Part shown: positions 1 to 8,997 of the stretch, piece by piece | Numbering within the stretch: the stretch's first letter is position 1 | How the letters are laid out: each line of letters opens with the position of its first letter | Source of the DNA: DAOTXN01 sp034435435 | GTDB taxonomy: Bacteria; Chloroflexota; Anaerolineae; S140-20 | Length of the DNA stretch: 27,130 nucleotides | Reading direction: 5' to 3' | Assembly: GCA_034435435.1 (NCBI GenBank) | Contig: DAOTXN010000146.1 | Span: 1 to 27,130, forward strand | Program-made: the position numbers and the translations under genes | The notes under the pieces: model-generated | Told to the model about the DNA's origin: nothing | The model's input: the letters and a program-made list of their open reading frames with translations, nothing else | The model's database searches: none

Positions 1-96
1 ATCAGTAGCACGATTGGCCGGGGGGTACGCGTTGCGGTAGAATACATTGAACTGGCGCGCCAGTATCATCCGGAGTTATTCGAAGGCGAAAAGTAG
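1..96 (+). CDS. 3' end of an unidentified protein gene (partial)
   Basis: An open frame enters from the left edge and stops at TAG 94-96, giving 31 residues ending in 'YHPELFEGEK'. The tail is helical and charged. It is too short to assign to a family and I do not recognise it. The gene runs in the same direction as the next one, which begins about 20 bp downstream, so the two could be co-transcribed. The palindrome at 111-126 lies in the gap between them and argues for separate control. Confidence 0.55.
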   Translation: MSSTIGRGVRVAVEYIELARQYHPELFEGEK

Positions 97-110
97 GAAA
101 GCTGGGGTAC

Positions 111-126
111 TGTGACAGGTGTCACA
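111..126. promoter_or_regulatory. CRP/FNR-like palindrome TGTGA-N6-TCACA
   Basis: Seen directly: TGTGACA (111-117), GG, TGTCACA (120-126) form a perfect inverted repeat. It equals the E. coli CRP consensus half-sites TGTGA/TCACA with the canonical 6-nt spacer. It lies just after the stop of the preceding frame and overlaps the GTG (119) that opens the next frame. Binding by a CRP/FNR-family regulator is inference. No such regulator is in the window, although a class III cyclase gene is present at 14227. Confidence 0.4.
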
Positions 127-361
127 ACTGAGAGTCCCTGCCCTCTCGAATATTGTACAGTTCTTGTTGTTTGCAGGAGTGGCTATTGTTGCTGTCATCG
201 TCGCTGCTCTCATTAGCGTGTGGGTTCCAAACGAAAAAGCCCGGTCGATGCTCGTTATCACGGCCTTAATTTTGGTCTTTACCCTGGTGGGCGCCGGCAA
301 ACTGACCGGCCATGACCTGCTAACTTGGCTGGGCCAACTGCTGGGCCTGGGAAAGTCCTGA
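119..361 (+). CDS. Small two-helix membrane protein, unknown function
   Basis: An 80-residue frame opens at GTG 119 and has two hydrophobic helices: roughly residues 12-36 (from 'IVQFLLFAGVAIV') and 43-60 (from 'MLVITALILVF'). A short amphipathic tail 'LTWLGQLLGLGKS' follows. I do not recognise the family. The start is weakly supported: there is no good Shine-Dalgarno sequence at normal spacing and GTG 119 lies inside the palindrome at 111-126. Initiation at a later TTG or GTG (for example 164 or 179) is possible. The gene ends 33 bp before the ATG of the membrane AAA ATPase and may be a partner of it, which is an inference from position only. Confidence 0.5.
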   Translation: MSQLRVPALSNIVQFLLFAGVAIVAVIVAALISVWVPNEKARSMLVITALILVFTLVGAGKLTGHDLLTWLGQLLGLGKS

Positions 362-394
362 TCTGACCGTCGCCGTGTGTTCTCTGAGGTCTTG

Positions 395-2869
395 ATGTTG
401 CTTGCCGAATCTTTTCACCTGGCCCGTTTGACTTTTTTCAAGCCGTTCAAACTGGATGAAGAACTGAAGCAAAACGGCCTCATTCTGACGGTGAGCGTCC
501 CCCTTTGGCCAGCCCGTAAAGGCTTGGGAGCCAAAGAACGCCGCGCTGTCCGCCAGGCTCTGGTGTTCATCGCACTGATGTCCATCACCTGGCCTCTCGT
601 CGGGGGGCTGTCTGCTCTCTGGTTGCGTGAATTCCACTGGCAACTTTATGTCCTCGCCATGGGGATGAGTCTCTCGGTGGGCACCTTCGGCCTGGGAGTG
701 GCTGGGATCTCCTTCGGCGTAAACCTGGGGACGGCTGTCAGTCTGGTCAGCGGATTCCTAACTTTTGTCGGCGTCGAGCCTTTTCAGACCCTCGTCAAGC
801 TGATCCAAAGCGGAGAAATTGTCGGCGTCATCAACTATGGTTTATGGGGGGGATTGGCCCTGGGCTTGATCCTGGGATTGGCGGCCGCAGCGACCTTTAC
901 CTCCCGTCCTGCTACTTGGTGGTTTGGTGGGATATGCGCCGTGACCCAGAGTGTGCTATTGAGCAGCTTGGTGGCCCAGGTGGCCGGTCAAAAAGCTGGC
1001 GACGTGGCGCTGACCATTATTCTGGCCGTCTTTTTCGCCCTGGGATTCTTGTTGGGTTACATGATGGGGCGGTGGCGTCTTCCGCTCTATTTGATCGAGC
1101 TGACCTGGCAAGGCGGCATCACCGGATTGAGCTTTCTGGCGATGCGCGTTGATGCCTCAGGACGTCTGCTGCGCCGGCTCTATCAAGTTTCGCCCATCAC
1201 CATGGACGAGCTTGTATGGTTTCCGCTGTGGACATTGGATCGGCAACTGATCTGGCTGGCGCTGCGAGGAGATCGACCGTTCGCACTGCAGGCCATTGTC
1301 AAGATCGCCCACAGCTTTCGGCAAAGCTGGGCCGCCGAAGCGGCCCTGGCGGCCATCCTGGCTCACGATCTGCGGGATTGTCAGAGCATCCCTGATGTGG
1401 CCGCCGCCGGCGCCTATCTGAGGTGGCTGCCGCGTACCGTAGACCTGCCCTCGCTGCCCCTGCAACAGGCGATTATCTTGCTCAACGAAGTCACGCAGAA
1501 CGCCGAAGCGGCCAACCGGGCCTTGGACAATCCGGGTTGGGGGATCAATCTGCGCAAAGCCAGAAATAACCTGGATGCCTTGGGCAGGACGCTAGCACGG
1601 GCGGACCGGCGTGTGTCCAATCCGCTGAGTAACGTCGTGACGCGCTGGAAAGAGAGCATTGAGCAAGCCTTGAACGTGCTCCAAGACGCGGGACCGGGGA
1701 TGTTTGAAAATCCGTACATCACCGGCTACCCTATCCAGGCAGATCAAGAGCGCATGTTTGTGGGGCGAGAGGATTTGTTTGCCCAAATCCAGGAAAACCT
1801 GGAGGCGATTCAAAAACCCACGCTGGTGTTGCATGGCCAACGCCGCACCGGTAAATCTTCGCTGCTGTTGCAATTGCCCAATCGTCTACCGGCCGACTAT
1901 GTTCCGATTTACGTGGATCTGCAAAAGACGGCCCCGGTGGACGGATTGAACCGTTTTCTCTACACCCTGGCCCGGGAAGCAGTGCAGCAGGCCGATGAAA
2001 AGCGCCACATCGTGCTATCTGCGGTAGATTTGGAAGACTTCGACCGGCGCGGCACACACGCTTTTTTCGAATGGCTAGACCGGACAAAGAAGCAACTGGA
2101 CGGTCGTCTATTGTTCTTTGCGTTGGACGAGTTTGAAAAAATAGACGAGGCGGTCGAAGAAGGGCGGCTGGAGGCAGGGGTGTTGGATATCTTGCGCCAT
2201 TTGATCCAACACCACTCGCAGTGGCTGGTCCTGCTGTTTGCGGGAATACGGACCCTGGAGCAGATGAGCCGCAACTGGCACTCCTACTTTATCAGCGTCC
2301 GTCCCATCCGCGTCAGTTATCTCTCCCCGGAGGCCGTCCGGCAGTTGATTTTGTTGCCGACCCAGAGCCACCCTATTAGTTATGACTCTGCGGCGGTCGA
2401 AGAGGTCATGCAGGCTACCCACGCGCAACCCTTCCTGGCGCAGGCTGTCTGCTTTGAATTGATCCAACATCTGAACAGGCGGGAACGGCGGTCGGCAGGT
2501 CCGTATGGGCGGGTGACGGTGGCCGACATCCGGGAGTCAATCCACCAAGCTATGCGCTCGGCCACCCCTTATTTTCAGGACCTGTGGCTCAGTTCCGACG
2601 ATACGCAGCGCCTGGTGTTGGCCGGGTTGGCTCACGGCCAAGAGGAATGGATGTCAGCAGACAGCCTGAGCAAGAGTTTAGATTTGGAACCCGCGGTCGT
2701 GTTCCAGGTGCTAGAACAACTCAAAGGGCGCGAGATCGTTGAACAAGCGGGACAGGAAAGCCGTTTCCAGGTTCCGCTGGTGCGGCAATGGATTCGAGAG
2801 GAGAAATCTTTGGAGGCCGTTCAAGTGGCCACCCAGCCGCCGCCAAAAGCCGCTCACAAGCGCAGATAG
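395..2869 (+). CDS. Polytopic membrane protein with C-terminal AAA/STAND-like ATPase
   Basis: The product is 824 residues from ATG 395, chosen because GAGG (386-389) lies 5 nt upstream; an in-frame GTG at 377 would add 6 residues. The N-terminal third has about six hydrophobic helices between residues ~55 and ~255 (for example 'ALVFIALMSITWPLVGGL' and 'VALTIILAVFFALGFLLG'). A soluble helical linker follows, then a P-loop ATPase module entered by 'MFVGREDL'. It has Walker A GQRRTGKSS (G481-S489) and Walker B LLFFALDEF (D578, E579), resembling the AAA_16/archaeal-ATPase (ORC-like, STAND-type) families. A winged-helix-like region lies at about 735-805. The ATPase would face the cytosol. The kinase gene starts 8 bp after its stop, so the two are almost certainly co-transcribed. 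Family knowledge suggests a signalling switch or nucleotide-driven scaffold. The substrate is unknown. Confidence 0.8.
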   Translation: MLLAESFHLARLTFFKPFKLDEELKQNGLILTVSVPLWPARKGLGAKERRAVRQALVFIALMSITWPLVGGLSALWLREFHWQLYVLAMGMSLSVGTFGLGVAGISFGVNLGTAVSLVSGFLTFVGVEPFQTLVKLIQSGEIVGVINYGLWGGLALGLILGLAAAATFTSRPATWWFGGICAVTQSVLLSSLVAQVAGQKAGDVALTIILAVFFALGFLLGYMMGRWRLPLYLIELTWQGGITGLSFLAMRVDASGRLLRRLYQVSPITMDELVWFPLWTLDRQLIWLALRGDRPFALQAIVKIAHSFRQSWAAEAALAAILAHDLRDCQSIPDVAAAGAYLRWLPRTVDLPSLPLQQAIILLNEVTQNAEAANRALDNPGWGINLRKARNNLDALGRTLARADRRVSNPLSNVVTRWKESIEQALNVLQDAGPGMFENPYITGYPIQADQERMFVGREDLFAQIQENLEAIQKPTLVLHGQRRTGKSSLLLQLPNRLPADYVPIYVDLQKTAPVDGLNRFLYTLAREAVQQADEKRHIVLSAVDLEDFDRRGTHAFFEWLDRTKKQLDGRLLFFALDEFEKIDEAVEEGRLEAGVLDILRHLIQHHSQWLVLLFAGIRTLEQMSRNWHSYFISVRPIRVSYLSPEAVRQLILLPTQSHPISYDSAAVEEVMQATHAQPFLAQAVCFELIQHLNRRERRSAGPYGRVTVADIRESIHQAMRSATPYFQDLWLSSDDTQRLVLAGLAHGQEEWMSADSLSKSLDLEPAVVFQVLEQLKGREIVEQAGQESRFQVPLVRQWIREEKSLEAVQVATQPPPKAAHKRR

Positions 2870-2877
2870 AGGGTGAA

Positions 2878-5700
2878 ATGGCGTTATCCGTTGGGGATCT
2901 TTTGCGCAATCGCTATAAAATTGTTAAACACCTGGGGCGCGGCAGCCGGGGCGACGTTTACCTGGCCGAAGACCAACGCCTGGGCCGGCGGGTGGCGGTA
3001 AAGCATTTGCGGCCAGGCAGCGTGCGGGGGCAGGCCGACGTGGAGCGTTTTCGGGAGGAGGCGCGGGTCATCGCCCGCCTGCAGCACGAGAACGTGCTTG
3101 CCATCCATGACGCTATCGAGGAAAGCGAAGAAAATTATTATCTGGTCATCGAATATGCCGATGAGGGCAGCGTCGCCGACTTGCTCCAACGCCACGGACG
3201 ATTACCGGTCCTTCAGGCCCTGGAATTGGGTCTGGCGGCGGTGCGGGCTTTGGAGGCGGTGCACGCCGAGGGCATTCTGCACGGCGATATCAAGCCCGGT
3301 AACATCCTGCTCACCCATACTCGATCAGGGATCAAGGCCAAGCTGGCGGATTTTGGCCTCTCTCGGGTCGTCGTCGAGGGCGAGGCAGACCACAGCGCCT
3401 ACTTTGGCTCGATCCTGTATGCCGCGCCGGAGCGGTTGCGCGAAGAAACTCCAGACGGCCGCGCCGATCTGTACGCCCTGGGGGCGGTGCTGTGCGAGAT
3501 GCTCACCGGCCGACCCCCGTTTCCCTTTACAGCAGATCAACAAGATGTTACCCAGGTCATTCACAGACACCTGGACGAGGCCCCGGTACCGCCCAGTCAT
3601 CTCAATCCGGATGTCTCACTGGTTGTAGATGAGCTGGTCCTCAAAGCTCTGGCCAAGTCTCCTCAGGAACGTTATCCTGATGCCCACACGATGGCTCAGG
3701 CGATAGAGCACGCGATAGAAATGCACCAGGCCTGGCAGGAACGGACAGAGACAACCTACAAGCAGGGCCTCGCATACGAGGCGGAGGGGCATTGGGAGGA
3801 GGCCATCGCCTGTTTTGAGACTGTGCTGCAAGAACAGCCGGGGCACCCTGACGCCCAATCCCGACTGGAGCAGGCCCAAAAGCACCGCGATTGGGAGGCT
3901 CAATTTGAGCGCGGCCGTCAGGCTTACGATGGGGGTGATTGGGCCGAAGCGGTAACTATCCTGTCTCAAGTCGTCGCACACAATACCGATTACGCCAGAG
4001 GGGATGCTACAACGCAACTGGTCGAGGCTCAGAGACAGCTCGATCTGGCCCAGTGGTATCAGCAGGCACAGGCGCATGAACAAGCCGAACAGTGGTCGCA
4101 AGCTGTCAACCTTTACCTCAAGATCCTCACCGTCGAGTCCGATTATGGCGACGCCACGGCGCGGCTGGCTCGGGCCGCCGAGCAACAGAAACGCCAGGAG
4201 CTCTATGTACAAGGCCAGAAACATTTGAAGGCTGAGGCATGGGATGAAGCAGTCAAAACGCTTCAAGAGTTGGATGCGAATTATAAAGATACCGCCCAAT
4301 TGCTGGCCCAGGCCCGGAAGCAGAAGCGCCTGCACGAGTTGTATACCCAGGCCACTCAGGCCCTCAGCAACGGTGAATGGCAGACAGCCAGCGAGGCCTT
4401 TCGGCAGGTGGTGCAAATCGAGCCGGCTTACAAGGACGCCGCCGTCAAGCGAGCCATCGCCGAACGGCAGGCCGAGTTGGCCGATCTGTACCGCCAGGCT
4501 CAGGCGCAAATGGAAGCCCAAGAGTGGACTGTCGCCGCCGGAACACTGCAAGACATCAAAGATCGCTCACCTTCGTACCAGGACGTCGACCTTTTGCTCA
4601 AGCAAGCCTTGGACATGCGGCAGATCGCGGACCTGTATCAAGAAGGGCTGCTATTTTACGAACTCAAAGAATGGGAACAAGCAATTCAACGCCTGGAACA
4701 GGTGGAGCGGTTACAGCCTGACTACTGTGATATTGAACATCTGCTGGCAGAAATTAAAAGGGTTCAGCGTGTGCAAGTCCTGTTTGAGCAGGCACGCCAG
4801 CTAGAGGCGCAGGGAGAGTGGCACGAAGCCATCGCCGTTTATTCCGACATTATCAAGCAAGACCCCAATCACCGGGATGCCAAAGTGGGCCTGGCCCGGG
4901 CCAGTACGGCGGCTTTGAGAGGGGAAGCTGCGTCGGAAGTGGAACGGCGCGAGCGGAACGTGGCCGTCGTGGGCGCGTTGTTGGTGATTGCGGCCTTGAG
5001 CTGTATGCTGTTTGTACCGCTCTCAATGGGGGCCGGATTGATTGTTTCCAGCTCAACACCGGAGACTCCGACTGTAAAAGCTACTCGGATGCCAGACGCG
5101 AGCCCTTCACTGCCTCCAGTCGTTTCACACACCGTGGCCGCCACGCCTACCCTCACACCCTCTCCTCGTCCCACCACATCCACCCCCACCGCCACCCGGC
5201 CGTCGACATCCACGCCCTCCCGGACACATACACCGACTCCTACCGCGACAGCGACGCCGACCTCTACCGCGACACCAATCCCAACTCCAACCCCAACGTC
5301 AATCCGCGTTACCCCGACACGCACGCCGATGCCTCCGCTTCCCACTTATGCTTCTCCCGTGTTGGAGCCGGTAAGCATCATCGGCTGCAACGTGACCTTC
5401 AAGTGGAGTTGGTCTGATAGAACTCTCGCCAGCGATGAGTGGTTTGCGGTAAGAGTGGGGATTGGCGAACCGCATAGTGTTGCTTGGGTCAAAGAGCAAA
5501 CATACATATACTCGCTGCAGCAGCAGTGTACCCAGCCGGGCGACTACAGTTGGGAAATTGCCATCTGCAGGGGCGATCCCAACAATGACGGACATTGCAA
5601 TCAGGTAGATGGAACTGAGTTGGCCGTCAGTGGGCGGGGGAGCTTTGGGTTTGGGGGGTGCGCTTGTCCAACTCTTGAAAAATCAACTCCTCCTCCATAA
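2878..5700 (+). CDS. Transmembrane Ser/Thr protein kinase with eight 49-residue repeats and an extracellular domain
   Basis: The product is 940 residues from ATG 2878, with GAGGG (2869-2873) just upstream; a longer frame from 2788 would overlap the preceding gene and lacks a ribosome site. Residues ~13-285 are a Hanks-type kinase: glycine loop GRGSRGDVY, VAVKHL lysine, catalytic loop HGDIKPGN (about 135-142), DFG (about D158) and APE. The loop is HGD rather than HRD, so it is a non-RD kinase. Residues ~295-675 hold eight TPR-like repeats, each with a W-x-x-A core; the tryptophans fall at residues 306, 355, 406, 455, 501, 550, 599 and 648. One transmembrane helix (about 695-722) precedes a Thr/Pro linker (about 725-822) and a C-terminal Cys-containing beta domain ('FKWSWSDRTL'). 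Such terminal domains recur in Chloroflexota sensors (recalled, not searched). The predicted topology is kinase and repeats inside, C-terminal domain outside. Confidence 0.9.
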   Translation: MALSVGDLLRNRYKIVKHLGRGSRGDVYLAEDQRLGRRVAVKHLRPGSVRGQADVERFREEARVIARLQHENVLAIHDAIEESEENYYLVIEYADEGSVADLLQRHGRLPVLQALELGLAAVRALEAVHAEGILHGDIKPGNILLTHTRSGIKAKLADFGLSRVVVEGEADHSAYFGSILYAAPERLREETPDGRADLYALGAVLCEMLTGRPPFPFTADQQDVTQVIHRHLDEAPVPPSHLNPDVSLVVDELVLKALAKSPQERYPDAHTMAQAIEHAIEMHQAWQERTETTYKQGLAYEAEGHWEEAIACFETVLQEQPGHPDAQSRLEQAQKHRDWEAQFERGRQAYDGGDWAEAVTILSQVVAHNTDYARGDATTQLVEAQRQLDLAQWYQQAQAHEQAEQWSQAVNLYLKILTVESDYGDATARLARAAEQQKRQELYVQGQKHLKAEAWDEAVKTLQELDANYKDTAQLLAQARKQKRLHELYTQATQALSNGEWQTASEAFRQVVQIEPAYKDAAVKRAIAERQAELADLYRQAQAQMEAQEWTVAAGTLQDIKDRSPSYQDVDLLLKQALDMRQIADLYQEGLLFYELKEWEQAIQRLEQVERLQPDYCDIEHLLAEIKRVQRVQVLFEQARQLEAQGEWHEAIAVYSDIIKQDPNHRDAKVGLARASTAALRGEAASEVERRERNVAVVGALLVIAALSCMLFVPLSMGAGLIVSSSTPETPTVKATRMPDASPSLPPVVSHTVAATPTLTPSPRPTTSTPTATRPSTSTPSRTHTPTPTATATPTSTATPIPTPTPTSIRVTPTRTPMPPLPTYASPVLEPVSIIGCNVTFKWSWSDRTLASDEWFAVRVGIGEPHSVAWVKEQTYIYSLQQQCTQPGDYSWEIAICRGDPNNDGHCNQVDGTELAVSGRGSFGFGGCACPTLEKSTPPP

Positions 5701-5874
5701 TGTTTGGCGCAAAGCAGTGGAGGTGTTCCAGACTGTTTGATCTCGTCGAAGCTGAGACGGTTGGCAGGCTTGCGCCTTCAAACCAGGCCTAAAAGCCAGG
5801 TGGGTCCCAGTATTGAGAATGAATCGATCCCGTTTACAAAACTGCCATGTTCGAGAGGTTTTTAGGGGGGCAAA

Positions 5875-8800
5875 ATGGCAAGGAAAGAAGACGTCCTGTT
5901 GCGTTTTTGTGTGGTCTCAGGGCTTGAGTTGTTGCTGGTGTTGGGCTTGTTCCTCTCGTTTGAATACTCCACGATTGGCAGAGAAGTCAATCCTGTTACT
6001 GAACAACATTTTGCCTCGACAGACAACCTGATTTCTAACCCCAGCGTCGAGGAGCCTGCCTCATCGCAACCGTGCCAGGGTGCTGCCGCGCCTTATGGTT
6101 GGCGGTGTACTGTGTGGCAGGGACAAGCCGAGTTCGAGTGGGACGATGATATTGCATTTGACGGCGACCATTCCGTGCGCATCATCGGTTTTGATCCTCC
6201 CCCTACCCCGACCCAAGCTTACTGGCGGCCAACGAAATTGGAGGATTATCCCCATGATTATATAGAGATCACAGGGGGTGCACAATATAGCTTTTCCACC
6301 TGGATTACTGCAGCTTACCTTGTGAATGGCGGGCTGGCTTATTTGAGGCTAGAGTTCTTTGACAACATTACCGAAGTGGGACGATTTGACTCTCCCGCGA
6401 TCTATGACAGAACAGACCGGTGGGTGCAGGTGCGCGGCAGCGCCGTGGCCCCCACCGATGCTGTAAAGGCCAGGATCTATGCCAAGCTGTGGGGCGAAGG
6501 GGACGTCAACTTTGATCAAGTGATTCTCTCTGAGCAGTCCATTGTGCCCTTTCTTATGCTCGGCGGGAGCGCTACGCCCAATACCGTTGCTTCGACCGGA
6601 ACTCTAACCTACCTGATCGCTTTGACCAACACAGGTGGGGCCCCCGCCAGCGCCGTAGGTCTGACTGCTACCCTGGATGCGCGCACCACCCTGAGTCACT
6701 CGCACACCAGTCGCCCCGCAACCTATACGGTGGACGGTCAGATTCACACCTGGTCCTTTGCAGATACATTATCGCCGGGAGGAGGCAGCTTTTCGGCCAC
6801 GCTGGTGGCCTCGGTGTACGTCACGGACGATGCGGATATCCCCTTGTCTGCCATTTTTGAAGCGGATGCAGCCGGGGCCACCCCCGCCACACCCAAGATC
6901 ATTCAAACGCTGCTGGATCCCAACATTACCTTTACGCTTGGCCCTTGCGACAGCGGCTGGGCTACGCCCGGTACAACCCTGAGTTATGTTCTGGCGCTCA
7001 CCAACACCAGCAATCGCTCTATTGCCTTTACCATGTCCGCCCTTGACGTGGAGCCTGAATGCGGTCAGGCTGTGGCCTCGCCTGAAGAAACTGAACCAGT
7101 CCCTACCAACGGTACAATTCCCGTGACGTTGACCTTCACAGTCAAGCCTGGCACCGGTGATGACAGTTGTGTTGCATTGATAACGGCAGAGGCTCCCAAC
7201 AGCGAGGAAGACACGTCCAGGTGCAAGACGTACATCGTTGCATCTCCTCTCAGCCTGAGCCTGGATGATAACCCTAATCTGGCTCAGGCAGGCGAAGAAT
7301 TGATCTATACGTTAGACTATGTGTATGCGGGCGGTGTGAACGCACAGGATGTGCGTATCACCTTCACGCTGGATGGACCGGCCATCATTAGCACTTCGAT
7401 TCCTCTACCCGACGACTCCCAATCTGGCACCATGTACGTCTGGTCACTCACGCCGAATCGAGTAGGCGACACAGGCGAGATTACCGTGACCACCCTTATT
7501 CTATCCAACTCGACTTGTCTGGTTACCGGTACAGCTCAAATCGCAACTCGCCAAGGGGAGCCTGTCAGCGCAGTGGTCACAACTCCTATAAAATGCGCCG
7601 ATATGCGGGTTTCCAGCTGCGGGCCTGGCTGGGCCGCGCCCGGCGTGGCGCTCGATTATGCATTCAGTGTGACCAACGCCGGAAACTATCCCATTTCCTT
7701 TGCTGTTTCCTCCTCCCTCGAACCTGACGACTGTGGCGCTACTGTAGCCAATCCTGATCACACCGACCTGATCCCATCCAGCGATAGCCGCTCTGTGATT
7801 TTGATGTTTACCCCCCTCGACTCACTTGTTGAGCCGCGCGTATGCACCCCGACGCTCCAGGTGCAAGCCTTGGATGCTGATCCTGCCGTCCTGCAGGAAA
7901 GATCGTGTCCAACGTTCGTGCTCACCGATGAGCTTGACCTGGATATGGCCGGCGGGCCTGACCCCGTGCATTTCGGAGAAGAACTGGTCTACACCGTCAA
8001 CTATACATACGCAGGTGGCGCAACCGCTGAGGGACTACTCATCACGTTTACCCTGGATGGGCCGGCCTGGATCAATTCCTCTTCTCCTATACGGGATGAG
8101 GAACCAGTTTGGAGAAAAACGTACATTTGGGAGCCAGGCTCTAGTCAAATGGGAGGAATGGGCAACATTGTCGTTTTTGCAGAACCGAACTTGCCTACCG
8201 GAACTGTCACCGCCACCGCCCAGATTGCAAATCAACGGGCAGACAGCCGCAGTAAATTTAAGGTTATCACTATAGAAAAGTACAAGATCTGGCTACCGTT
8301 GGTCTTATATTGTTGGCCCATTCTTGGTACTCCGTTGCTAGGTGCTATTGCTCCCATTGAGGATAATGCCAACTACATTGTCATTTGGAGCCCCGTGAGC
8401 GCCGCTTCAAGTTATATTCTGCAAGAGGCGACCGATAGTCAATTTTCTGATGCACAGACCATATATGATGGTTCCGCGATCACACATGAGGTCCAGAGCC
8501 GCGATATCATAAGCTATTACTATCGAGTGCAGGCGTGTAATAGTTGCAGTTGCAGCAGCTGGGACCGCTCCGGTCCGGTACCGGTGAGGTGGGAAAAAGA
8601 GCCTAACGACACTCCTTCGACCGCCGCCGGCCCTCTCATATGCGGACAGACACATTACGGCAAGATGCATCAAGGCGACGAAAAGGATTATTTCTTTTTT
8701 TACTTGGGCGCTCCACATAGGGTCGAGCTTGAGTTGACCCACATTCCGAATGGGAGTGACTACGCTTTATGCCTGCGGTATGCCAATGGAGCTGTGTATG

Positions 8801-8943
8801 GTGAGTGTAGCGATGAAAGTGATAATGGTAGCGAGTATCTTGTATTCAATAACTTACCAGGTGGATGGTGGTACGTCCAGGTGTACAACTGGGGACGGAA
8901 CGAAGGTACACAACCGTATTACCTCCGAATAGAATGTCGGTAA
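5875..8943 (+). CDS. Large secreted or surface protein: CBM-like, DUF11-like, duplicated beta domains, Fn3-like, PPC
   Basis: The product is 1022 residues from ATG 5875, after a strong AGGGGGG ribosome site. An N-terminal hydrophobic helix ('LELLLVLGLFLSF') acts as signal or anchor. Domains in order: a carbohydrate-binding-module-like jelly roll (about 45-220, 'SVRIIGFD...YWRPTKL'); a DUF11-like block (about 225-345); and two homologous ~225-residue units (about 350-575 and 576-800) sharing 'GW-A-PG', 'EEL-YT--Y-YAGG' and 'ITFTLDGPA'. The Chloroflexota-type segment 'IWLPLVL' follows (about 804), then an Fn3-like domain (about 816-905) and a bacterial pre-peptidase C-terminal (PPC) domain starting 'EPNDTPSTAA' (about 909-1022). 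No catalytic domain is seen. It probably acts outside the cell in adhesion or polymer binding. It sits 174 bp after the kinase gene, on the same strand. No strong promoter is recognised in that gap. Confidence 0.8.
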   Translation: MARKEDVLLRFCVVSGLELLLVLGLFLSFEYSTIGREVNPVTEQHFASTDNLISNPSVEEPASSQPCQGAAAPYGWRCTVWQGQAEFEWDDDIAFDGDHSVRIIGFDPPPTPTQAYWRPTKLEDYPHDYIEITGGAQYSFSTWITAAYLVNGGLAYLRLEFFDNITEVGRFDSPAIYDRTDRWVQVRGSAVAPTDAVKARIYAKLWGEGDVNFDQVILSEQSIVPFLMLGGSATPNTVASTGTLTYLIALTNTGGAPASAVGLTATLDARTTLSHSHTSRPATYTVDGQIHTWSFADTLSPGGGSFSATLVASVYVTDDADIPLSAIFEADAAGATPATPKIIQTLLDPNITFTLGPCDSGWATPGTTLSYVLALTNTSNRSIAFTMSALDVEPECGQAVASPEETEPVPTNGTIPVTLTFTVKPGTGDDSCVALITAEAPNSEEDTSRCKTYIVASPLSLSLDDNPNLAQAGEELIYTLDYVYAGGVNAQDVRITFTLDGPAIISTSIPLPDDSQSGTMYVWSLTPNRVGDTGEITVTTLILSNSTCLVTGTAQIATRQGEPVSAVVTTPIKCADMRVSSCGPGWAAPGVALDYAFSVTNAGNYPISFAVSSSLEPDDCGATVANPDHTDLIPSSDSRSVILMFTPLDSLVEPRVCTPTLQVQALDADPAVLQERSCPTFVLTDELDLDMAGGPDPVHFGEELVYTVNYTYAGGATAEGLLITFTLDGPAWINSSSPIRDEEPVWRKTYIWEPGSSQMGGMGNIVVFAEPNLPTGTVTATAQIANQRADSRSKFKVITIEKYKIWLPLVLYCWPILGTPLLGAIAPIEDNANYIVIWSPVSAASSYILQEATDSQFSDAQTIYDGSAITHEVQSRDIISYYYRVQACNSCSCSSWDRSGPVPVRWEKEPNDTPSTAAGPLICGQTHYGKMHQGDEKDYFFFYLGAPHRVELELTHIPNGSDYALCLRYANGAVYGECSDESDNGSEYLVFNNLPGGWWYVQVYNWGRNEGTQPYYLRIECR

Positions 8944-8997
8944 GGATTCGGTTGGGGTTCGTAAAAGAATAACCTCCCGACCCGCGTCTAGCGAGAA

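Noticed and set aside
377..394. GTG 377 as start of the membrane ATPase gene
   Set aside because: It has no ribosome site, whereas ATG 395 has GAGG at 5 nt and still includes all domains.
2788..2877. Longer N-terminus for the kinase
   Set aside because: It would overlap the ATPase gene and lacks a ribosome site. ATG 2878 has GAGGG upstream and begins directly before the kinase domain.
5140..5345. Repetitive stretch that could suggest a CRISPR array or minisatellite
   Set aside because: It encodes the in-frame Thr/Pro linker of the kinase. There are no equal-length repeats with unique spacers.
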